Positions 13,426 to 26,147 of a stretch of DNA of 64,000 nt are shown in pieces; within the stretch, counting starts at the first letter, position 1; each line of letters opens with the position of its first letter. The translations under genes and the position numbers were made by a program. Location: assembly GCA_020226215.1 (NCBI GenBank), contig CM035227.1:26229866-26293865 (forward strand), given 5' to 3'. The notes beneath the pieces are model-generated. The model was not told the DNA's origin, ran no database searches, and saw only the letters and a program-made list of their open reading frames with translations. This DNA comes from Sindora glabra. Its lineage: Eukaryota > Streptophyta > Magnoliopsida > Fabales > Fabaceae.

Positions 13426-14139
13426 TTTCTTTTATAAATAATAGATACGGAAAGAGTTACCACTAATATATTCTTGTCTTTATTTCTTAGAACTATAGGC
13501 ACACTTTGTTTGTATAGTGACTTGCCTTCATTTTTATATGATTTCCCATTTTCTCCTACATTTTATGTGGCAATTGTATAGCATCACCATTCTTCCATTT
13601 TTGAGCACCATGTAAGGCATTTTCCTCGATTCTTTTATATTTTGTGAGCATTTTGAGTTTAAATTGTGGTCTTTAAGGTTAAATAGGTAGCATTGTCATA
13701 TATTATTGGAAGGCTTTCATTTTTTTCTTTTAAATTACTTTGAATGGTTATGAACATGGTTTAAGCTCATTATTTAACATGGAAAGTCATATTCCTAAAT
13801 ACATATCTTGTTTTGTGTCCCTATTTCTTTAAAATGTCATTTTTTTCTTGGATGCTATATTTTTCTATTAACTTTCTATATTGGTGTGGCTTTGGCAAAA
13901 ACAAATCTTCTCACATATTTTTAAATTATGAATTGAGGTAATACATTTATCTCCATTACCAATACTAGAGTTTGTATGCAGGAGGAAGACAATTGCCTTA
14001 CTATCTCATCTAACACATTTAGAGAACAAATCAAATTCTATAATGTCTTTGAAAGTGATAAATGAAATGGGGGGAGAGTTGTCTTCTTCATCCATACAAA
14101 TACTAGAGTTAGATAATAGAAGTTAAGATATCATGAGAT
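13426..14139. other. Non-coding DNA downstream of TNP2 relic
   Basis: Shared with copy 2 (34660-35450). I could not align it to the C-terminal half of TNP2. Open frames here are short and unsupported. Confidence 0.25.
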
Positions 14140-15476
14140 GTTTGAAATAGAAAGTGAGCATAAAATATATAGGTAGTGTTTAAAACTTTATATGTCGGTT
14201 ATTAAAACAACATTGAAATCTTATATGTGCTTAATTTTCAAAGAAAAAAATAATTGTCATACCTTTATACATCAATTAAGTCTAAAATTAATATGTAAAT
14301 ATTTTACATTTCCTATAAAAAAATTTTAAATACTCTTTAGATGATAGTTATATAAATGAACTGAGGTTTTAAGTTCCATTGTTTCCTAAAACATCATAAA
14401 TGCCATAAAGTTATACGTTGGTTTAGTCTTGAATGAACATGTTAAAGTTTGCATATTCTTATAAGAGACATTTAGACTATCTTTAAATGTTGTTTTTGTT
14501 AATAATCAATGTCTTATAATTTTGTAGTTTTTTAATATCATTTATATAGAAAGTTATCTATCTTTTGATATCAATTATGCTATTTGCAATCAATTTGTAA
14601 ATTTATAGAGAAAGTAAATTATGTTTCAATATCTTTTATTTGGTACAATTAGATAACAAAAGAATAAATAATTTTACAAATTTATTATGATATTTTATTT
14701 CTTTCCAATTCATTGTACATATATAGATTCTATAAAACAATATGCATAAAAACTACAATACCTCATCAATATATGTTTACATCAAAATCACCAATTTATA
14801 TCCCAATTATATTGAAATTCTCATTCTTGTGCTCCATCCTTACTTCTCACTTAAAAATTCTTCAAATTGATGAGAAGCATCTCATCTAAGAATCTAATGC
14901 CTTCTAATCACCCATCCTAGTCTAGGTCTTTTCCATTAATTCAAATCATATCTAAGAATGAGTGAATCATGTTCAAAATCCACGCATATAAAAAAAAATA
15001 AAGGATGTCAATTATAAAGAGTGCAAAATTTATAAGCACCATTAAAAAAATATAAATGTCAATCGTAAATGTAAGACTAATGATGTCTTATGCATCGCAT
15101 TTTCGAAGCAAACCGCTAGTTACTGACCTCTAGACAATGATTAATTTCAAAATCAAAGTCTAGAACTTCTACTTTTCCTAACTTGATGTTCCAAATGGCT
15201 TTCTGGACATTGCTTATGATGATAATTGACATCATAAGTTTTTATGCTCTTTTGCACAAAACTTTAAATACTAGTTATTTTTAAAACTAAGGTAGTAATT
15301 TTTTCTCATTTAATTCCAAATATACCACCATGTTCGAATAAATGTTGGTCATAATTTTTGTCCATCATCTTGAAGTTTCATATAATTTTAGAAATATCAT
15401 TGTATTAAAATAGACATTAGTTATAACAATAACCAATGTCTATCAACCAATGTTAATTAGTTATTTTATAGTAGTA
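14140..15476 (+). mobile_element. CACTA right end, decayed, with subterminal repeats
   Basis: The stretch holds diverged 'aatgtct(t)a' / 'gacattagt' motifs in both directions (14200, 14390, 14510, 15083, 15408, 15440). It ends with ttattttatagtagta, one base from the inverse of the CACTACTATA terminus seen at 62623. It probably belonged to the element that carried the TNP2 gene. The left terminus was not found. Confidence 0.45.
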
Positions 15477-16130
15477 TATGTTCCAAACACAAGAATTAAT
15501 TTATTTGAAAATAAATTTAAATAATTATTTTTATAGAATTTTCAAATAATAAAATTCATTTGCAAATGAATTGAAATAATTTCAATTGTAAATATTTCAT
15601 TCCAAACTAATCCTTAAAGTTGATGAGAAAATAAGGTTGGTTTTGGTTAAATTAAGTCTTCAGCTGTGTGCTTTAATTTATAATTTCATTTTTATACTTT
15701 TTTTCTGTGTAATTAGATTAGTAGGTTTATTTTTATTTATGATAAGGTCTCTTTTGTGATTAATTTAGAGAATTTTGTCTATAGTTATCTAATGTGATGA
15801 ATATTTATCAATTTTATATAGTTGCATCATGACATGGAAATAAAGAAAATAGACTCCTGTCTCCCGTCACAAAAATTATTAAGAGTATCAAGAGTCATAT
15901 ATAATTTTAATAATACATATATCCTCAATTCTTATGGATTCAATACCGTTGTATCCATCTAAATAATTCATTTGTCCCTCCTATGAATGTTCACTTTTAA
16001 GTCACCACATATATGTCAAAATATAATTGTTTATGTACATAAATATTAGCCATAATAAATACAGATGAATATATCTAAACTAATGACCATGAGAAACTAA
16101 TTAAAATTGAAATTAAATTTTAAGAATATA
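15477..16130. other. Non-coding spacer
   Basis: No gene seen. Aligns with 36728-37388 in copy 2, including the uninterrupted target (near 16125) of the copia insertion. Confidence 0.4.
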
Positions 16131-16633
16131 ATACAAGAAAAAAAATGTCAAAGGATAAAATTACAAATTTGCACATAAGGACGGACCAGAAGAAACTAGA
16201 CTCCACTGTAGACTTTACATCTATTAATAATAGTGTAGTATTTTCACATCCAAATCAGACACAAAAGTAGATATATTGTAATTGATTGCTCCACTTCTTT
16301 TCAGATCTGCATATAATTTTACTCTCACTCAAATTATTATTTTAGTGAGCCTAGCATTTCTAATTGCAATTATATATCAACAAATAAGGAAATTATGCCC
16401 ATGTAAGCGAACAGCTAATTAATGCAAAATGTGCAGCCATTATTCGGGGAATTCTTGCCGGAAAGACTTGGAAAAACAAGCCCCAAATATATTCCGAGAA
16501 TAAGAATAATTAAATGGACAGAATTAGAGTCAAGTTGGCTTGAGCAGAAAAGTTTAGTAATATTACCTCTGCTTGTTTTAGTGAAAAATATTTTCTTTTA
16601 GAATATAGTTAATAATTATTAAAATGGTGGAAC

Positions 16634-16635
<2 letters not shown>

Positions 16636-16715
<80 letters not shown>
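16636..16715. repeat. (TA)40 microsatellite
   Basis: About 80 bases of uninterrupted TA dinucleotides. It is absent at the equivalent point in copy 2 (near 45860) and in the third partial copy, so it expanded after duplication. It creates a meaningless Ile-Tyr open frame. Confidence 0.95.
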
Positions 16716-16717
<2 letters not shown>

Positions 16718-17183
16718 GTTAATTGTAGTGAGTTTAATAAAAAAATAATTTCTTCCTTTTTGAATGATGAAATTGTTTTCCTTTATTGTCATTGTCGATT
16801 TTTTAATAACAAAATATAGAAGTAACAAATTACTTCTTCATTTATATAGAATCAAATGATACTAATCTATGAAAAATGACTACGGAAAAACCAACATCCT
16901 TAATATCAATACAAAATTTTACTCCACATACTATGAATGCACTGAACGCTGGCAGAAATTGATTAACACCAGGCAAATGTCGTTACATTCACACGAATAA
17001 AATTATAATGTGGCAGATTCAAAAACATTGAAAATAATTGGCGTCGTTTCCTCAAATGCTTGAGTAATCTTTGCCTAAAACAACCACATATTCAATTTTC
17101 AAAAGAAGAATTGTTATCATTTCTATTAACAGCATAACACAGATGGATTGATTTTTGCACTTTGAATTAAACTGTATTTATGT

Positions 17184-17229
17184 ATGTGTGTATATATATA
17201 CACACACAGAGACGTGTGTGTGTGTGTGC
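17184..17229. repeat. GT/TA microsatellite with perfect palindrome
   Basis: tgtgtgtatatatatacaca is self-complementary and is followed by cagagacg and a further GT run to about 17228. The equivalent place in copy 2 instead carries the long-TIR element at 49060. Confidence 0.8.
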
Positions 17230-17435
17230 ATACTTTCTTCTAGTTGGCATAACATGGTACAGAATTGAATTATGAAAAGTACATACCACAAGCATGTAGA
17301 AAATTTTTACATCCACGTTCTGTAAGATATTATTTCAAACTTCAGCTATTTTCCTAGAAATCTCCTACATTTCAACATTTTCAACAAACACAAAGAAGGC
17401 GATCGAGACAAAAGAAGCATGCCATAAATCAATCT

Positions 17436-19893
17436 CTATTCATCCCATTCATGAGAAAAGTCCATTCTGATATGATTTAGCTTTCTCACAACATCTACCA
17501 TATTCGCTCTTTCTTATGGTGATTCCATAGAACAAGCAAGTCCCACTTTAAATAATGAAACTAAACATTTCTCTTCTTTGTCTCTAATAACTCTTCCTCG
17601 GACAAGAGTAGGATCCAAAATTTGAACAAGGTTGGCCGAAAATGTTGTTTTGACATAGTTATGTAAATTTTGGCTATCTTTAAATAGTTCATCAATAGGT
17701 CTCTTCCCAGTAAGCAACTCTAAAATGATAATTCCAAAACTATACATATCTCCTTGTGTAGACACTTCATATCCCATGCCATACTCTAATATATTATGTA
17801 AAATGGTCAATACTTTTTAATTTAAAATGAATAAACAAAATTATATAAAAATGAACAAAATTTAGAAAAGGATGAAATTTACTAGACATTCAAATATCAA
17901 ATTATATTGAATCATACCTAGAGCAACATAGCTTATAGTCCCACCTATTCCAGTTGTAATAGCTTGCTTATAAGAGGTGTTTATGGCTGAGAGAATTTTT
18001 GCTAAGCCAAAGTCACTGACATGAGCAACCATGTCTTCATCAAGAAGGATATTGCTTGGCTTTAAATCGCAATGAACGATGGGTTTCACACCTTCATAGT
18101 GAAGATAATGTAATGCAAAAGCAATATCAACAAGGATGTTCAATCTTTGATCAAGGCTCAATATGCAATATTGGTATGCACTTTTTGTCTCTAGGTGTAA
18201 CCATTCCTCTAAGCTTCCATTTGGCATGTATTCAAAAACTAAAGCTTTAAATTCATTGCCCTTATGATCTATGCTTGAGCAACAAGTCAGTACCTTAACC
18301 AAATTCTGATGTCGGGTGCTTTTGAGTGCATTGCATTCAGCAATGAAACTCCTATCAGCTCCTTTCTTTTGAAGGTTGAGGACCTTGATAGCAATTATGT
18401 TTTCTTCAGAATCAAGTCTTCCTTTATACACCAAGCCATAACTTCTAGATCCAATCAAGTTGTTAGTTGAGAACCCATTGGTTGCATGGTATAGGCTTTG
18501 GTAAGACACTATAGAATTAATGACTTGTGAAGTGGAAGATAATTTCCTTATTCTCCTTCTTATCTCATAAATTACAAGAAAAGATAACAATAAAATAGAA
18601 CCAACCATAGATATTGTTACTTTCATCAGAATAAGGCCATTGTGCTTTCTATTTGTGTCAAGTTTGTGAGGGCAAAGTGGTAAATGTAAGTGTGGGACAC
18701 CACCACAAAGCTTATCATTCCCGGTTAGTATTAGGGCACTTACATTTTGAAAAACACCATTGGTTGGCACATTGCCATCCAACATGTTAAATGAAACATT
18801 CAAATATTCTAAACCAGAAATATTTTGCAAGCCTTCAGGAATTGATCTAGATAAGTTGTTTCTTGACAAATCTAAATATTGAAGACCATTTAGTGAAGTC
18901 AAAGATGAAAGTATATTTCCTTGAAGAGAATTTCCTTGTAGATTAACATATTCCAAGCTCGTGCAATCACCAATGGTATAAGGAATATCACCAGATAAAT
19001 AATTTTTAGAAACATCCAATGTACCAATGTTCCTTAATTGACCCACCTCTATTGGTGGACTTTCGCTTAATGAGTTGTGTGATAAATTTAGCAGGATTGA
19101 TAAGGAAGAAAGACCAATAACCTCAGAGGGTATAGGACCCCTAAGGTCATTTTGTGAAAGGTCCAACTTTTGTAAACTTTTACAATTTCCCATACTTGGT
19201 GGAATATTTCCTTCTAGTGCATTATGTGATAAATCCAATTGAAGTAATTGAGTGAGATTACCAATGGAGACCGGTATCTGTCCTAACAATTTGTTTCCCC
19301 ATAAGGTTAGTTTTTCCAACTTCTATAGCCTTCCAATATTTTCTGGAATATTCCCAGTAATCCTGTTTCTTTCCATAGTCAAAAGGTTTAAGTTGAGAAG
19401 ATTCCCTAATGTTGTAGGAATATTTCCAGATATTTGATTGCCATCAAGATATAGTTGACTAAGTTGTTTGGACAAATTTCCCATTGATTCAGGTAAAGAC
19501 CCTCCAAAATTATTATCGTCTATCTCCAACTCAGACAACTTCGTACAGTTCATCAAAGATATCAAAAAGTCACAATCATGAGATGAATTTTGTCCTAGAT
19601 TGTTTAGACCAACATTCAGCCACCAAAGGTTTGGTAGCATTCCCAAGTTTGGAACTTGCCCTACAAAACTGTTCTTGGCCATTTCAATTGTTTGAAGATT
19701 TGACGCATTTACGATGGAAAATTGGGATTAGGCCTGAAAACTGATTTGTATGAATTTCAAAGTCTTGCATGTTAGGAAGGTTGACGAACATGTTGGCAGG
19801 AAGAGAGCCACTGAACTTATTGCCGCTGAGTGAGAGCATATTAAGAGACGACATGTTGTAAAGTGAAGAAGGAAGCATACCGGACAGTCGGTT
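17436..19893 (-). pseudogene. LRR receptor kinase pseudogene, copy 1 (truncated)
   Basis: Remnant of a plasma-membrane LRR-XII receptor kinase (EFR/Xa21-like, immune-receptor type). The N-terminal signal peptide and first LRRs are missing: homology stops at 19893. The LRR part has an inserted T near 19718 (frameshift) and a stop at 19323-19325 where copy 2 encodes Gln. From 19319 a 485-codon frame remains: LRRs about 1-200, a membrane segment about 229-252, kinase from about 283. Lys312, the helix-C Glu328, HCDLK (non-RD type, 416-420) and DFG (436-438) are present. The glycine loop reads GSRSYG instead of GxGxxG, and APE is ALE. The conserved intron is 17786-17917 (GT..AG, phase splitting Glu). 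Exon 2 has a Gln-to-stop change at 17514-17516; without it the frame would run to TAG at 17436-17438. Several lesions make it a pseudogene, though a truncated membrane kinase transcript is conceivable. Confidence 0.9.
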
Positions 19894-19929
19894 ATTGAAA
19901 AAAATAAACTTTAATTTAATAAATTACAT

Positions 19930-20071
19930 AGGCTCTATTTTACGTAAATAATTGATAAATTAGCTAATAACTAATAATTAATAAGTTACTTAATTATTTA
20001 AGAAGTGTTTCACAAAATTAATTATTGAGGTAACTAAAATTATAAAATAATGTAAATGAATATATTAATAG

Positions 20072-20113
<42 letters not shown>

Positions 20114-21214
20114 TAATTCATATTTATCTAAAAATTTAACTATATTAAAGCAATCAAGGAGTCTAAAATAAAATATAATGTTTAATATTTAAATAATTAT
20201 ATTTTGCAAACTTATATATTTATTTTATTATTTATAATAAAATTATAATTACTTAAAATATAATTAATTATATTTAATGACATTATGTATTTATTTACAT
20301 ACATATTTTTATATATTTATAATTTAAAATTAGGATATAATTATATTAAAATTAAGTTAATTATATTTTATAAAAAAATATTTAAATTTATATTATAAAG
20401 GGTATGAGCTGTAAATTAATAAAAAAATAAGAATAGATTTGGAAAGAATTTGAAGAGGTAGTAGCTTATGAGCTATAAGCTACTCTAAATAGTTTATTAA
20501 ATCAGAGTTTATTTTTTTCAATAAGTTGGTATGAGAAATACCTCTAAAGAATAGCTTAGAGCTTATTAACCAAGTCAATAAACAATAAACTAACTTATTT
20601 GTTATGTGAAATGGAATCTTAGAGTAGCTTATAGCAACTTACAGCTTACAAGCTTACAAGCAAATGTTTCTTTAGATTTTTTTCAAATCTATCCTTATTT
20701 TTTTATTAATTTACAACCATACTCTTTTGTAATATAAATCTAAATATTTTTTCACAAAATGTAATTAACTTAATTTTAACATAATTATATCCAAATTTTA
20801 AATTATAAATAAATAAAAATATGTATGTAAATAAGTAATATTATAAAATATAATTAATTATATTTTAAGTAATTATAATTTTATTGATAATAATAAAATA
20901 AAAATTATGTAATTAAATAAATATATGAGTTTATAAAATATAATTAATTAAATATTAAATATTATATTTTTATTTAAAACTTCTTAATTATGTTATTATA
21001 ATTTAATTGTTAAATAAATATGAATTATTTAATTATATATCTATTTCTATTAATATGTAATTTTATGTTATTTTGTAATTTTAACTAATTTAACAATTAA
21101 TTTTGTGAAATATTTCATAAAAAATTAACTAATTTATCAATTATTAGATATTAATTAATTTATTAATTATTAATTATCTTATCAAATATTAGCTATTTGC
21201 ACAAAACAGGGCCT
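19930..21214. mobile_element. 1.3-kb fold-back element
   Basis: A near-complete palindrome. The left end AGGCTCTATTTTACGTAAAT pairs with the inverse of the right end, AGGCCCTGTTTTGTGCAAAT. Arms of about 550 bp continue inward to the blocks gctataagctactct (about 20480) and agagtagcttatagc (about 20622), leaving a spacer of roughly 140 bp. The ends resemble hAT-type termini. There is no clean 8-bp target duplication, and the flanking receptor sequence is deleted. Contains a (TA) run at 20074-20106. No coding capacity. Confidence 0.8.
20074..20106. repeat. (AT)16 microsatellite
   Basis: About 33 bases of AT dinucleotides inside the left arm of the fold-back element; not matched in the right arm. 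Confidence 0.9.
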
Positions 21215-23046
21215 TGATTATATTATATTGTATGATATTTGGATAAATCATTTAGAAAATATTAAGAATTTTGAAATTTTGCACTTGGAAATAATAACTC
21301 TACTTAATTCTTATGAATGAGAAATGATAGTAATATAATATTCCAAAAGTAACGATAGAATTTGTAGAAGTTAAATTTAAATATGCCAAATTTGATAACT
21401 TAAATTCTTTACTTAAAATATTTAAGTAATTTATAAGTTCTATCTAATTATTATCAAATAAAATATTTAGCCTATAAAACCTAAATTCCTTAATAATTAA
21501 ATTACCAAATTCAATTTCCAAGTCTAGACACAACATTTGATATTCATTCTCTATAATTTAATTCACAATTACTGAATAAAGTGCGTCAAGTAAGATTTTT
21601 TGGGATAACTTAATTTTGAGTGAATGTCAAATTGAATTAAAATTTGAGAAAGTAAATATTACATGCAATGTAAGTTTTCTATTAAATTTTGGATAGAAAA
21701 TAGTTTAAAATGATAATGTGTTAATAATTAAAAGTATATGTAGATAAATTATAACATAAAAAATTATATGTGGATTAAGTGGAAAAAAAGGAAGAAACGG
21801 AGTAAAGTATAAATTTTCTTAAATAGAAAAAAACAAAGAATTAAAGTTACCCAGCATCATTTGCAATTTCAGGCCAAACATGGTACTCCATAACATGTTA
21901 ACAATGTTGCATTGACTAAATCATAAAATCCAATTTCACTTCGAGTCGAAGAAAATGAGATCATGAATAATAAAATAAGATTAAAAAACTAAAGAAGGTA
22001 ATTAAAGTTGTCAGACACAATGGCTGGCTTTAGAAAAATGAAAGGTTAGAAAGTAAACGAGGCTTGCGTCGTATTGGACATTTTCCCATTAAATTTCTTG
22101 TTATTCAGTTAACCTCTATTATGTGTAAACATCATAAGCTAAATTTCACAGTTTACAGGACCAAATTGAGGTTGCCAAAGGCAATGGCCGGCTTTAGAAA
22201 AATGAAAAATCGTTGGAAGTAAACAAGCTTGCGTCAGAAGATAAGGTTCATTGTGAAATTTATTGGCGAAATTACCTTTTCAATTCTTATCGTTTGATTG
22301 TTCCTATATTTTTTAATTATTTTCTTCATTTATTTTTATTTGTAGTTAGCTTTCTACTATAATTAATTTAAAGGTTTTCATCAATAATTGTCTTACAAGA
22401 TAGACATTTATGATTCTATGTGGTTACGTATCATAATATAGAAATGAAGAAACACCCCAATTACAAAAATTATTAAGAGAATCAAGAATAAAAATTTTGA
22501 TAATACATATTTTCTAGTTTAATGAATTCATTCAATTGTATTTATTTAAATATTTTCTTTAAATTTCAATAATTTATTATTTTAATGAATAACTCTTTAT
22601 ATATTGTTATATAACTGTATAAGGTCACAAATATTTTTCATTTTATCTAATTAAAGATAAAAATATCTAAATTAATGAGCTATTATGAAAGTGATTATAA
22701 GCAAAAAAAAATTCTTAATAACCCAATTACAAAGAGAAAAAAGTTTAAGAACAAAATTATTAGTTAAAACAAATTATAAGGACTAAAAATTTAATTTATT
22801 AGATAAACATTGTTTTTGGGCATTTTTTTTTATCAATTTGCAGCAGTGTGCTTTGACTTCTCAATATTTTACAATCAACCCACGTATCATTTACATCATC
22901 TCCAATAATTATTTTAGTCATACTATTTTTATATGTTATGTTCCATTATTATTGACATATCTTCTCATAAAAGAACCAGACTCTACCACTTTTGCTTGGA
23001 AGTGTGTATTTTGGCATCCAAAACAGATGTAAAAAATAAACTTATC
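21215..23046. promoter_or_regulatory. Upstream flank of receptor kinase copy 1
   Basis: Aligns with 58783-60502 upstream of copy 2, so it is the ancestral 5' flank, now separated from the gene by the fold-back element. It contains a duplicated block of about 60 bp (22018-22080 and 22183-22245, both around 'ggctttagaaaaatgaaa...taaac..gcttgcgtc') kept in both copies. I cannot place a TATA box or start site with confidence. Confidence 0.35.
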
Positions 23047-23570
23047 TTTGGGTTTGGTATAATGAAATGGAATGGAAAGAAATAGAATAGAAATAAATGA
23101 AATGAAATAATTATTTTATAATTATGTTTGGTATGTTTAAAAATGGAATGAGCATTTCATTCCATAATTGTGTTTAGTACAATAAATATTATTGAAATAG
23201 AATAAAAAATGTGTTAATAACAACAAATCCTTTAAAAATAAAAAGAATGTATAAAACTGAAATCATATTTATATGAAAGATGATATTTTCATATTTTTGT
23301 TTATTTATATTTTTTTAATTAAACATAAAAATCATAATTATTAATATTATAATTAAAAAATTTTCTACATTAAAAGTATACAAATTTAATTTATCAATAT
23401 TTTCATAGCAAATAATTTTTTATAATGAGTACAAAATATTTTATTTTAAATTTTATTATCAAAAGTAATTACTAAAATATTTTAATAGTATAATATTAAA
23501 AATAGATTTTATTTTATTATTTATTAATAAAAGATAATGTCAGAATATATGAAATATATAAAGCATAAAA
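23047..23570. mobile_element. Inverted-repeat element type C, left half
   Basis: Begins GGGTTTGGTATAATGAAATG. The element is interrupted at 23570 by a CACTA terminus and its right half is missing here. In copy 2 both halves survive (60503-61027 and 62627-62805). Confidence 0.55.
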
Positions 23571-24942
23571 TACTACTACTTAATAGTTAATTGATGTTGA
23601 TTGTTTAGCAAATTATATATTAGAGTACAACCACCGTCTTATTGAAAGTTGTTGTAAATAAGATATGATGTTAGTTGCACACTTGATGTGAAAAAATAAA
23701 ATAATATTAATTCCCATATCGACTAAACCACCAACATTTTTTTATGTATATCATAACATGATCCCCAATAATGAATTAGATATGTCAGTTTTCACTTAAT
23801 AACTAATATGAAATGCTTGCAAAATATTTTTAATGACATATTTTGACTTCCATGCCAAAAGATTTATAGTAAAAATTAAATAAACTTAACATCTTGGTAA
23901 AAATGTATATTTTGAATTAAAATTTTGAAAGGTTATAACTTTACATTTAGTTGTCCATTTAGGATAAATTTTATATTAATTTTATGTTAATTTTCAAAAT
24001 TTATGCATTTGCCAAAGCCCAAGGAGGTTTTGGCCTTTTTGAAATCATGAAAAATGATTATTTTCATATGTTTTTGTATTTTCTTTATCTCTCATTGTTT
24101 TTTAATTGACTTTGGACTCCATTGCAATATTTCATCCAATGAATGATACTTATTTAAAACTTAGATATAGCCTTAGAAGTAATGCAAAGGAAACACAAAT
24201 AAATCTTTCAAAAAATCAGCATAAAAAATCAAAGAAATGAAAGAAGCAAATATTTGATATATAAAAGCAATAAAGACATTTAGGACAACTTCAGACTTTG
24301 CTACAACATTTATCAAATATATAATAAGTGCCCAAAACTTAAATACAAACTCAAAAATTATATAAAAGAAACATAAACAAAAATCTCTTAGAAAAATCTA
24401 AGCAACAAACAAAAAAAATGGAAGAGGTGGAAATATAAGAAATAAAAACAAGAAAGGCATCTTTTATATTTTGAATTAATAGCCTGGAATAAGGCATTTG
24501 CTTCATGCTCAATATTAGATATAAAATATTAGTAACTCATTGATATATGATGGAAGATAGAGTAACATTTAAGGTTCTATAAAGGGACGTAGACATAGAT
24601 GCAAATAAAGATGAAGACGAAGCTTAAAAACAAATGAGAAGAAGAGTAAAACTAATAATGAGAAAAAAAATAAGATATGTGTTACTAACAATGCAAAATT
24701 ATCACTAACTTCATATATCAATTGTTAATACAAACCTAACATCTTATATATCATTATTTTCCAAGTGGTGGAGGTTGTCATATCATTAAATGTCAACTAA
24801 ATATAAAACTAACTTGTTTACCTTTTATAATTTTCAACTAGCCATTTGAAATACATTTAGATAACAATTGTAAGAAAAATTAATATCTTAAGGTTTTTTA
24901 TAGATTTCTTGTAACCTCCTAAATGTCATCACTTTAAATGTT
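23571..24942. mobile_element. Truncated CACTA element at the duplication junction
   Basis: Left terminus TACTACTACTTAATAG after the duplicated AAA (23568-23570). The interior matches 61028-62007 with CACTA-like subterminal motifs. The right end is missing because the duplicated unit stops at 24942. Confidence 0.55.
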
Positions 24943-25346
24943 AATTATCATTTTTTATTTATTTATAATTGAACCTATATATAGTTTTTTAGTCGATCAT
25001 ATATATTTAATAGTAAAATAATATTATATGTTAAATAAAAATATATGATTTGATCAACAATTAAAAATATTATATTTTATATTTAATTACCAAAATTATA
25101 AACAACACAAAAAATTTATATATTGAAAGCATCAAAAATATAATTTAACAAAATTTTCACATTAAATATTTTTTACAAAGAATAAAAAATTTATTTTACA
25201 TTTTATTATTAAAAATATATTTACCAAAATAATTGAATATCAAAATATCAAAATATTATTTTATAATTTAATGATAAAGAATAATGTTGGAATGTATAAA
25301 AAAGTGAGTAAGGATTTCAAAAAGTCATTCCATAAATGATATCATG
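24943..25346. other. AT-rich start of copy 2
   Basis: Matches 4955-5344. No gene. Confidence 0.4.
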
Positions 25347-26147
25347 TTTGATATTTATGATGTAATTGAATAGAAAAGAACAAAAAATGTTTGCCTAGTA
25401 GGCAATATAAAATGGGAATAATTATTTTTTAGGAAATGATCATTCAATCAAATTATAAAATCTCCATTTCATAACAAAAGTGATAAAATTACTATTTCAT
25501 CATTTGTGAAATAGATTTTTTACACTTTTATTCATTACATCTTTCATATAATTCAAGATTATATTTTATTAATAAATAATAAATTATCTATTTTCCAATA
25601 TTATATTATCAAGATGTTATATTAATTACTCTTAATAATAAAATAAAAAATATTTCTATATTCTCTTTAAAAATTATTTAATTTAAAAAATTTGATAAGT
25701 TAAATTTTTTATACTTTTATTAAAATTATTTGTTAATTATAATATCGATTATTATAATTTTTATATTCAATTATAAAAATTATAAATAAATAAAATAGAT
25801 AATATCATATTTTATAATTTTATTAATTATAATGTTAATTTTATACTTTCTTTTTATTTTTTATTGTATTATCATTATTGGTGCACTTTTTTTTATTTTA
25901 TTCCTATAATATTTATTGTAGCAAATAGAGCTGAATGTCCATTATATTATCAAACATACATACATAATTATAAAATGATCATTGTTCATTCCATGTCATT
26001 CATTTCTTTTTTATTTCATTCGATTCCATCGCACCAAATACAACATAATGGAATGGTCATTCCTTAAAAAAAGGACCTTCCCATTTCATAATATTCATTT
26101 TTTTATTCCATTGTATTTCATTCCAACGGACTAAACATGTTATTAGT
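25347..26147. mobile_element. Inverted-repeat element type B, copy 2
   Basis: Counterpart of 5345-6165, with the inverted terminal motifs atgtttgatatttatgatg and atcgcaccaaatacaac / cattccaacggactaaacatg. Non-coding. Confidence 0.5.

Larger units (their letters stand above)
16131..17435. other. 3' flank of receptor kinase copy 1
   Basis: Downstream flank of the minus-strand kinase gene, conserved at 45339-50273 (with insertions) and in part at 63380-63760. Contains the long TA microsatellite and a GT/TA palindrome. No coding sequence. Confidence 0.5.
4955..24942. repeat. Tandem duplication, copy 1 (~20 kb)
   Basis: From about 4955 this segment aligns in order and orientation with 24943 to about 62007 once insertions in the second copy are removed. 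Matching anchors include 4975/24963, 7541/27541, 8830/28870, 12190/32050, 15480/36722, 16140/45350, 18000/55940 and 21220/58785. Identity in the kinase exon is roughly 90% by eye. Copy 1 ends abruptly at about 24942, inside a CACTA element that is complete in copy 2. Copy 2 starts there at the equivalent of position 4955. Confidence 0.85.

Noticed and set aside
16619..16828. 69-codon open frame with a long Ile-Tyr run (minus)
   Set aside because: Produced by the TA microsatellite; not present in copy 2.
18056..18250. 64-codon plus-strand frame
   Set aside because: Shadow of the kinase exon on the opposite strand.
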